Positions 23,177 to 29,102 of a stretch of 29,102 bases of DNA are shown one piece after another; positions within the stretch are counted from its first letter, which is position 1, and each line of letters starts with the position of its first letter. This stretch comes from CAYVLA01 sp964549615 [NCBI: uncultured Thermococci archaeon] (GTDB lineage: Archaea > CAYQAE01 > CAYVLA01). The DNA lies in assembly GCA_964549615.1 (NCBI GenBank), contig CAZJVP010000064.1, forward strand, positions 1 through 29,102. Direction: 5' to 3'. The notes below the pieces were generated by a model. That model was not told where the DNA came from and ran no database searches. It saw nothing but the letters and a program-made list of their open reading frames with translations. The translations under genes were made by a program, and so were the position numbers.

Positions 23177-24004
23177 TTGCCATTGCGAGAACTTCATCCC
23201 TGCTTCTCTGAGCAGGCCCACTTCCAGCATGCCAGGGTTCACCTTCCAGTGGCTCGAAAGTGCAATCTGGGCTGCAACTACTGTGAACGGCTGGTTGGCG
23301 GAGCTTCCTATCACGCTTACCGCCCCGCGGTCTGCGATAGGATCATGTCACCGGCCGAAGCGCTATCTTGCGTCAAGCAATGCCTCCTCACGGTGCCAGA
23401 GCTGAAGGTTGCGGGCATCGCAGGCCCGGGCGAGCCCCTTTGCAATGAGGAGACCTATCGCACGTTGGACCTCCTACACAGATCGTGGCCCGAGCTGATC
23501 CTCTGCCTGAGCACAAACGGCCTCCTTCTTTCGGAAAGCGTCCCGAGGCTCACCAAGCTTGGGGTCAGGACGGTCACCGTCACGGTCAACACAACAAACC
23601 CCACGACCGCCGCGGCGATCTACAGCCATGCCATCATCGATCGACATCTGCTGACAGGGCTAGCCGCGGCAGAAGCCATCGTTGAGAGGCAGATCCCTTC
23701 TGTCAGACGGGCCGCGGACGCTGGCCTGCTCGTCAAGGTCAACACCATCCTCATGCCCGGCATCAACGAGCGGGAAATTGGTCGGATAGCTAGGGCCGCG
23801 CGGGACGCCGGGGCCTGCGTCCAGAACATCATCCCCCTGATCCCACTTGGCAGATTCGGTTCGTCAAGGCCTCCCTCATGCCTCGAGCTGAGGGAAGCAC
23901 GCCGCAAGGCAGGCCGCTTCCTGGATCAGTTCGCGCTATGCCGACAGTGCCGCGCGGATTCGGTCGGCATCCCGGGGCGTCTGGACTCAACGCTAGGCCG
24001 GTGA
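23177..24004 (+). CDS. NifB-like radical SAM protein
   Basis: The protein has 275 residues. Family landmarks run the full length: HPCFSE (7-12), RVHLPVA (20-26), the radical-SAM cluster motif CNLGCNYC (Cys29, 33, 36), GPGEPL (83-88), STNG (112-115), TVTVNTTNP, KVNTILMPGIN (187-197), NIIPLIPLGRFG (217-228) and the terminal CRQCRADSVG (255-264). NifB fuses two Fe4S4 clusters into the NifB-co precursor of nitrogenase cofactors. Its two extra clusters are held by His/Cys including HPC and the C-terminal CxxC, all present here. However, the segment after CNYC, normally carrying a Cys and ESRPGV, reads ...HAYRPAV without that Cys and Glu. No nitrogenase gene is nearby. The start is TTG 23177 (23183 possible). 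Confidence 0.8.
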   Translation: MPLRELHPCFSEQAHFQHARVHLPVARKCNLGCNYCERLVGGASYHAYRPAVCDRIMSPAEALSCVKQCLLTVPELKVAGIAGPGEPLCNEETYRTLDLLHRSWPELILCLSTNGLLLSESVPRLTKLGVRTVTVTVNTTNPTTAAAIYSHAIIDRHLLTGLAAAEAIVERQIPSVRRAADAGLLVKVNTILMPGINEREIGRIARAARDAGACVQNIIPLIPLGRFGSSRPPSCLELREARRKAGRFLDQFALCRQCRADSVGIPGRLDSTLGR

Positions 24005-24042
24005 CCCAGGTACAAGATCCAGCCCCTCTGCGTGAGCGGTGG

Positions 24043-26445
24043 CTACCAAGTGAGGTCTTCCGAGGGCGCCTTCCCTTTTCCGGTGACCTTCTCCAGTATG
24101 ATCCTTTGCTCGATGGACGCAACCATCTTCTTGGCCGACTTCACGGCGTCCGGATTTACCGATATGGAATCGATCCCAGCCCGGATCAGGAACTCAACGA
24201 ACTCCGGGTAAACCGATGGTGCCTGTCCGCAGATGGAAACGGTCTTACCGTCCCGATGTGCCACATCTATCAGGTGCGCAATGGCCCTCTTGACGGCTAG
24301 GTTCCGCTCATCGAAGATCTTCGCCACGGCCTCATTGTCCCGATCCGCACCAAGCAGCGTCATGGTCAGGTCGTTGCTCCCGATGGAGTAGCCATCCACG
24401 AACTTGTTGAACTGGTCGGCCAGGATCACGTTCGAGGGTATTTCGGCCATCAGCCAGACCTTGAAGTCGGGACCCCGCTTGAGCCCCTCCTCCTCCATGA
24501 TCTTAACCACCTTCTCGCACTCCTCGACGGTGCGGCAGAACGGAATCATTACCCAGAGATTGGTTAGCCCGAACTCCTCCCGGACTTTCTTGACTGCCCT
24601 TACCTCCAAGCGGAAGGCGTCTATGTACTTCGGATCGTAGTACCTGGACGCTCCCCTCCAACCAAGAAGGGCGCTCGGCTCCACCGGCTCGAACTTCTCA
24701 CCGCCCCTCAGGTTCCTGTACTCGGAGGTCTTGAAGTCGCTGAACCTCATCACGACCGGCCTAGGCGCCATGCCGGCACAGGTCTGCCTCATGAACTCGG
24801 CCAACTGGTCAACGACCTTCTCGGGGTGGCCCTCCTCGATCAGCTGCAGCGGGTGGTCCCTGATGTAGTCGGTCCAGATGAACTCCTCCCTCATCAGCCC
24901 GATTCCATCACAGGGCAGGGCGCCGTGCTCTTCCTTGAACTCGACTCCGAGATTCATGTAGACCTTCGTGCCCGTAACCGGAATGTTCTCGGCCACGGCG
25001 ACCATCCCGGGCGCGAGGCCCGCCTCAACCTTCCTCACGGCCTCCTCAAGCACGCCCTCGTAAACCACCCCGTTCTTGGCATCGACGGTCACGGAGGTGC
25101 CGTTCTTGATCGCGTCGGTCGCCTTCGTCCCCTTGCTGCCCGTCCCCACGATGCACGGAATCCCGAGCTCGCGGCTTACGATCGCCGCATGACACGTCAT
25201 GCCCCCGGAGTTCGTCACGATTGCCCTCGCCTTCTTCATGGCCGGCACCCAGTCGGGGGCGGTCATCTCGGTGACGAGTATCTCGCCCTCCAAGAACTCG
25301 TTGATGCCCTCAACGGACATGATGACGTGAGCCTTCCCGGCCGCCACGCCCGGGCTTGCAGGCAGGCCACGGCAGAGCATCTTCCTCTCCGTCGTCACCT
25401 TGACCTCCTTCTCCTCAGGGGCGGCCTGCTTCAAAGACCACACCGTCTCGGGCCGGGCTTGAAGTATCCAAAGCTTGTTGGTCCGCTCATCCAGGCCCCA
25501 CTCGATGTCCATCGGCCGACCATAGTGCTTCTCGATGTCGATGGCGTATCTTGCGAGCTCGACGATCTGTTCGTCGGTCAGTACCTGGGCCTCCTTCATG
25601 GCCTCAGGGACCTCGCGATGTTCAACCCCGCCGCCCGGCTTCCTCACCAGCATCTCGGTCTTCCTGCTCACCGTCTTGCTGACGATCCTCAGGTCGGCTT
25701 TGCTCACGACGTATTCATCCGGAGTTATCTTGCCCTGAACGACGTATTCGCCCAGGCCCCATCCTGCCTCAATCAGCACAACATCTCTGTCCCCCGTGCT
25801 GACGTTGAGCGTGAAGATCACGCCGGCCGCCTTGGAGAAAACCATGAGCTGGACGACGGCGCTCAGGGCCACCGCCATGTGGTCAAACCCTTTCTGCACG
25901 CGGTAATATATCGCCCTGTTCGTGAAGAGCGAGGAGTAACACTCCTTGACCTTGTCAACGACCTCCTCCGCGCCCCTCACGTTCAGGTACGTCTCCTGCT
26001 GCCCGGCGAAGCTCGCATCGGGCAAGTCCTCCGCAGTCGCGCTCGACCTTACCGCAACGAAGGGCAGCTCCTTCGTCTTGGCGTCCTTCTGATATCTCTG
26101 CGCGAGCTTCCTATATGCGTCCGCGATCTCGTCGGCAAGCTCCTTAGGCATGGGGGCCTCGACTATCAGCTTCCGTACCTCGGCTCCGACCTTCTGGAGG
26201 ACTGGCGTGTCCTCGGGATCCTTCAGCTCGGACAGCACCTTGGCTATCCTCTTGTCAAGGCCGGCCTTCTTTATGAACAATCGAAAAGCAGCGGCCGTGG
26301 TGGCAAACCCGTAGGGCACGGGCACCTTCATCTTGGAGGTCATCTCGCCCAAGGACGCGGACTTACCGCCGACGAGCGGCACCTCTTCCCTGCCAATTTC
26401 ATCAAACCAAAGAACGAACCTTTTCTCCTTCGCAACGGCTGCCAT
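24043..26445 (-). CDS. ppsA: Phosphoenolpyruvate synthase
   Basis: The protein has 800 residues, standard for archaeal PpsA (pyruvate + ATP + water to PEP + AMP + phosphate), the entry point to gluconeogenesis. The ATP-grasp N-domain shows VGGKSASLGEM (about 25-35) and VRSSATAEDLP (about 133-143). The swivelling domain carries phospho-His in GGMTCHAAIVSRELG (His419). The C-terminal barrel ends with ICGQAPSVYPEFV, where the Cys is the proton donor. All are intact. ATG 26445 is chosen because GGTGGAG lies three bases upstream. The frame extends four codons further to a GTG. It converges with the NifB-like gene across 38 bp. Confidence 0.95.
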   Translation of the reverse strand: MAAVAKEKRFVLWFDEIGREEVPLVGGKSASLGEMTSKMKVPVPYGFATTAAAFRLFIKKAGLDKRIAKVLSELKDPEDTPVLQKVGAEVRKLIVEAPMPKELADEIADAYRKLAQRYQKDAKTKELPFVAVRSSATAEDLPDASFAGQQETYLNVRGAEEVVDKVKECYSSLFTNRAIYYRVQKGFDHMAVALSAVVQLMVFSKAAGVIFTLNVSTGDRDVVLIEAGWGLGEYVVQGKITPDEYVVSKADLRIVSKTVSRKTEMLVRKPGGGVEHREVPEAMKEAQVLTDEQIVELARYAIDIEKHYGRPMDIEWGLDERTNKLWILQARPETVWSLKQAAPEEKEVKVTTERKMLCRGLPASPGVAAGKAHVIMSVEGINEFLEGEILVTEMTAPDWVPAMKKARAIVTNSGGMTCHAAIVSRELGIPCIVGTGSKGTKATDAIKNGTSVTVDAKNGVVYEGVLEEAVRKVEAGLAPGMVAVAENIPVTGTKVYMNLGVEFKEEHGALPCDGIGLMREEFIWTDYIRDHPLQLIEEGHPEKVVDQLAEFMRQTCAGMAPRPVVMRFSDFKTSEYRNLRGGEKFEPVEPSALLGWRGASRYYDPKYIDAFRLEVRAVKKVREEFGLTNLWVMIPFCRTVEECEKVVKIMEEEGLKRGPDFKVWLMAEIPSNVILADQFNKFVDGYSIGSNDLTMTLLGADRDNEAVAKIFDERNLAVKRAIAHLIDVAHRDGKTVSICGQAPSVYPEFVEFLIRAGIDSISVNPDAVKSAKKMVASIEQRIILEKVTGKGKAPSEDLTW

Positions 26446-26757
26446 GCTCTCCACCACAAAAGGCGTGCGATCCGACCGCGGCGCGCGAAAATCAAAGACT
26501 CTGGCCGCGGCCTTTCTGGCGCCGCGTCTTCCGGAAATCTATTAAATGTTTATTTGAGGGAAAGATGGGAATAATCCCCTCGCTCCCGATCTCTCCGATG
26601 ACCGCGCTGTCCGTCGGATCCCCAGTCACGTTCACCCGCCAACCTTGTGCGTTTCGAAGACCTCCCAACGAGCCCAAGTGTCGTCGCGCGATCGCGTTGA
26701 TCTATGCGAGGCAGGTGTAGCCAAATATAAGCAAGCGATGGCCAAGTACGGACCGAA
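26446..26757. other. Divergent promoter region of ppsA and the helicase, with an unassigned TATA element
   Basis: About 310 bp. Near 26539-26548 TCTATTAAAT is a strong box that on the minus strand would give ppsA a leader of about 70 nt. On the plus strand it is followed by GAGGG, ATG 26565 and a 55-codon frame to 26732. GAGGG (26556-26560) can pair with CCCTC about 16 nt further on. The small frame has no family and its composition is like noise, so I do not call it a gene. Confidence 0.45.
26721..26730 (+). promoter_or_regulatory. TATA box of the helicase gene
   Basis: CCAAATATAA lies 28-37 nt upstream of ATG 26758, predicting a leaderless or near-leaderless mRNA. Confidence 0.65.
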
Positions 26758-28164
26758 ATGAGAAACAGGCCGGTAGCCCGCATATCCCTAGTCCCTGAGA
26801 GGGGCGTGCTCGAGATCAACACCCATCCGCCGACCAAGATTCCCCTGACCGGCCCTTTCAGGGTCCTCCACCTTGGCCAACAGCGCGGCAACTACGTCTG
26901 TCTCCCCATGCATTTCACAGACATCCAGAGACTCCTCACCGAGAGCGGCTTCGATGTTCGAACGGACCTTGAGACCGACATTCCCCTTGGCCTCGATGTC
27001 AAGATGAAGGTGGAAATCAGGCCGTATCAAGAACAAGCCTACTTGAAGTGGGTGGAGGCCGGATGCAGAGGCGTGGTTGTCATGCCCACGGGGGCCGGGA
27101 AGACGTTCGTGGCCCTGCGAGCCATCGCCGACCTTCGCCAGACCACGCTGATCGTCGTCCCGACCATCGACCTGATGCACCAATGGCACCGCAACATATG
27201 CGCCAATCTCGGCCTGGCCGAGGCCCAGGTATCCAGGTGGGGAGGAGGGTATCGAGAGTTAGGGCCAATCACGGTCATGACCTACGAGTCCGGAACGATG
27301 CATGCTCCGCGCACGGCGGACAGATTCGCGATGATAGTCTTCGACGAGGTCCACCACCTCCCGGCCGAGTCCTTCAGGAGGATCGCGCAGGAATCGATCG
27401 CACCGAGGCGGATGGGTCTCACAGCAACGCCGGAGAGGGTCGACAACCTGGAGAGAGACTTGGACTTCCTCGTGGGAAAGATCGTGTACAGCGTTTCCAA
27501 GGAGGAGCTAGAAAGAAAGAGCTACGTGGCAAGTTTCCGGCAGGAGAGGGTCCTCGTGGATCTCACTCCGGAGGAGAGGGCTGAGTACGAGCAGCTTTGG
27601 CGCACCTACAAGCAGAACCTCAGAGCCGTGTTCGCGAGGACCCGGGGCTTTAGGGGAAATCCGATACAGATGCTCATAAGAAGGCTGCCTTTCGATCCGC
27701 ACGCGAGGGTGGCCCTAGACTCCTGGAGGCGCGGAAGGAGGATCGCGCTGGAGGCCGACTCCAAGGTCGACCAGGTCGAACGGATCCTGAAGCGATACAA
27801 GGAGAGGAAGATCCTGATCTTCTCAGAGTACGTCTCGATCGTGAACAGGATAGCAAGGAAGTTCGGGATCGCGAAGATCACGTCCTCAACGCCCCCCGTG
27901 GAACGGAGGAGGATTCTCCAGATGTTCAAGGATGGTCGGATCACGAAGCTCGTATCGGCCAAGGTTCTCGATGAAGGCGTTGACGTACCCGATGCAAGCG
28001 TGGGCATAATAGTCTCGGGCAGCTCAACCAAACGTCAGTACATCCAACGCTTGGGCCGCCTGCTCCGTCCCAAGGAAGTGCAAGCCGTCCTCATCGAGAT
28101 CGTCTCCATGAAGACGACCGAGATGCAAGCCTCGGAGAGACGCAAGAGGCCCGTTCGTTTCTAG
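26758..28164 (+). CDS. XPB/Rad25-like DEVH-box DNA helicase
   Basis: The protein has 468 residues. An N-terminal domain (1-85) resembles the damage-recognition part of archaeal XPB. Helicase domain 1 carries RPYQEQA (Q-motif-like, 88-94), Walker A PTGAGKT (110-116), DEVHH (196-200) and TATPERVD (222-229). The thumb region is about 265-330. Helicase domain 2 has ILIFSEY (352-358), a VLDEGVDVPDA stretch (403-413) and motif VI QRLGRLLRP (430-438). Archaeal XPB is a 3'-5' translocase linked to nucleotide excision repair or transcription and usually pairs with the nuclease Bax1. Here the next gene does not look like Bax1. The protein is complete and of normal length for archaeal XPB. Confidence 0.9.
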   Translation: MRNRPVARISLVPERGVLEINTHPPTKIPLTGPFRVLHLGQQRGNYVCLPMHFTDIQRLLTESGFDVRTDLETDIPLGLDVKMKVEIRPYQEQAYLKWVEAGCRGVVVMPTGAGKTFVALRAIADLRQTTLIVVPTIDLMHQWHRNICANLGLAEAQVSRWGGGYRELGPITVMTYESGTMHAPRTADRFAMIVFDEVHHLPAESFRRIAQESIAPRRMGLTATPERVDNLERDLDFLVGKIVYSVSKEELERKSYVASFRQERVLVDLTPEERAEYEQLWRTYKQNLRAVFARTRGFRGNPIQMLIRRLPFDPHARVALDSWRRGRRIALEADSKVDQVERILKRYKERKILIFSEYVSIVNRIARKFGIAKITSSTPPVERRRILQMFKDGRITKLVSAKVLDEGVDVPDASVGIIVSGSSTKRQYIQRLGRLLRPKEVQAVLIEIVSMKTTEMQASERRKRPVRF

Positions 28165-28256
28165 ACGCAACGCTCCATCGCAGCATGGGCACGCGCTCGC
28201 AAACATCTAAGAGATCCCGTGGAGCATGGATTCGCAGAAGCAGGGATGTGCCCCGG

Positions 28257-29102
28257 ATGACTTGCTCCTGCGGACTGTGCAGGGAACTGAGGAGCATCGT
28301 CGAAAAGGTGCTCAAGGATGCGCAGGTTGAGACGCCCGCACTAGCAAGGGCCTTCTCCGCTCTCGCGAGGCTTCACAAGAGGTATGGCGATCTCGAGCAA
28401 GCTCCCGCACAACAAGCGGAAAAGATGCGCAAAGCGATCAAGCTCATCAGGGATCTTTCAGAAGATGAAGTCCTTCGCAGCCGGGCGGACTGGGCGCTCG
28501 AGGGCTATATCTCGCTGGGGGAGTTTCTCGAAGAGATCGCTGCCGCGCGAACTAAGCCCAAGTACGTTTCGCAGCTTGTCGGGCGCCTGGCCGACCTTCC
28601 CAAGGAGGCAATCGATCTTCTCCCTTTCAGGCCGAAGGGAAGCTACACTGCCGAGATACTCGAGATGGACAGCAAGAAGGCCTTGGCACGGATAAGCACC
28701 GAGATAGGGACACACCAGAAGGCGATCTACATCTACATGTTCCTGGACCTCGCGGGTCCGAGGAGACGGCCTAGGATCTCCGTACGCCGAGGCATGGTGG
28801 AGACGGACATCCCCTTGGAGCCGAGCATCAGGACGGACGCCTTCAAGGAGAAGATCTACAGCAAGATAGAGATCAAGCTTCTCCACGAGAGGTTCAGCGA
28901 ACTCTCGCTTCCCCCAGAAGCGGTTGAGTCCCTCGTCAGGGGAAGCTCCTGGTATTCGGAGCTTGCCGACACGATCGTGATGCCGCCGATGTCGGAGATC
29001 GTGAAGGACTTCAAGCCACACTCGGGATACCCGAGCTTTGAAGAGCTGGAGAAACTCGAGGCGGAGATTCGCCCCACGGTCCTCAGCTACCTCATGAAGA
29101 AG
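28257..29102 (+). CDS. Unidentified protein downstream of the helicase (cut by window end)
   Basis: The open frame runs 282 codons from ATG 28257 to the window edge without a stop. The N-terminus holds CSCGLC, a possible metal or disulfide site, followed by alpha-helical sequence (about 10-110) rich in charged residues. From about 120 it turns to beta-strand-like text (YTAEILEMDSKKALARIS; IYIYMFLDLAG) and then a helical C-part. I recognise no family. It does not resemble Bax1 (DUF790) or other XPB partners I know. GTG 28248, nine bases upstream, is an alternative start. It follows the helicase by 92 bp in the same direction, so co-transcription is possible. A TATA-like AAACATCTAAG near 28201-28211 would allow its own promoter. 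Confidence 0.8.
   Translation, partial: MTCSCGLCRELRSIVEKVLKDAQVETPALARAFSALARLHKRYGDLEQAPAQQAEKMRKAIKLIRDLSEDEVLRSRADWALEGYISLGEFLEEIAAARTKPKYVSQLVGRLADLPKEAIDLLPFRPKGSYTAEILEMDSKKALARISTEIGTHQKAIYIYMFLDLAGPRRRPRISVRRGMVETDIPLEPSIRTDAFKEKIYSKIEIKLLHERFSELSLPPEAVESLVRGSSWYSELADTIVMPPMSEIVKDFKPHSGYPSFEELEKLEAEIRPTVLSYLMKK

Noticed and set aside
24826-26574. A 582-codon plus-strand frame antisense to ppsA
   Set aside because: It mirrors the codon structure of a complete, motif-perfect PEP synthase, is His/Leu/Arg-rich and resembles no family. It is a GC-rich shadow.
26738-26761. A 7-codon upstream frame whose TGA overlaps the helicase ATG
   Set aside because: The TATA box at 26721-26730 places transcription start downstream of this ATG, so it is unlikely to be in the mRNA.
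1-29102. CRISPR arrays, rRNA genes, complete insertion sequences, integrase or attachment sites
   Set aside because: None seen on either strand: no regularly spaced direct repeats, no transposase or integrase frame, and no duplicated 3' tRNA end downstream of tRNA-Thr.

Overview
The window is GC-rich archaeal chromosome. Three things support this. A tRNA-Thr gene carries a 15-nt intron with a bulge-helix-bulge splice motif. Most genes have an archaeal TATA box at about -25 to -30 and a leaderless or short-leader start, and several have a GGTGAT-type Shine-Dalgarno (SD) sequence. The gene families are also typical of archaea (UPF0282 metallo-hydrolase, XPB-type DEVH helicase, PEP synthase, VapBC, archaeal isoaspartyl methyltransferase). 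The style and the many sugar-metabolism genes fit an uncultured TACK-group lineage, for example Bathyarchaeia-like, but no taxonomic marker is present and this is only a guess.

Layout. 1-2.3 kb: the tail of an unknown gene, a membrane-tethered Lon-type (S16) protease domain behind a repetitive coiled coil, and a long gene-free stretch ending in the intron-containing tRNA-Thr. 2.5-12.2 kb: mostly single-gene transcription units for small-molecule metabolism. These are a DHDPS/KDG-aldolase-family enzyme, an acetyl-xylan-esterase-like hydrolase, isoaspartyl methyltransferase, an MFS transporter, a Gfo/Idh/MocA oxidoreductase, glutamine synthetase, a DUF362 protein and a zinc alcohol/polyol dehydrogenase. 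12.2-16.6 kb: a helical-repeat protein and then an unfamiliar cluster of membrane-anchored proteins. Two of them carry outward-facing domains resembling glutamine-amidotransferase/ThuA folds, one is a single-pass protein of unknown type, and one is a short copy of the C-terminal membrane module of its neighbour. 16.7-21.7 kb: a xylose-isomerase-like sugar isomerase, a second zinc dehydrogenase translationally coupled to a UPF0282 protein, a right-handed beta-helix (pectate-lyase-3-like) protein and a divergent SGNH esterase. 22.2-29.1 kb: a VapBC pair, a NifB-like radical SAM protein, PEP synthase, an XPB-like helicase and an unidentified gene cut by the window edge.

Taken together, about nine enzymes plus the MFS transporter could form a scattered pathway for plant- or EPS-derived acidic or acetylated sugars: esterases and beta-helix enzyme, transporter, dehydrogenases/isomerase, keto-deoxy-sugar aldolase, then PEP synthase for gluconeogenesis. 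That link is inference from families and proximity. The most unusual part is the membrane cluster at 13.1-16.6 kb, which I cannot match to a described system.
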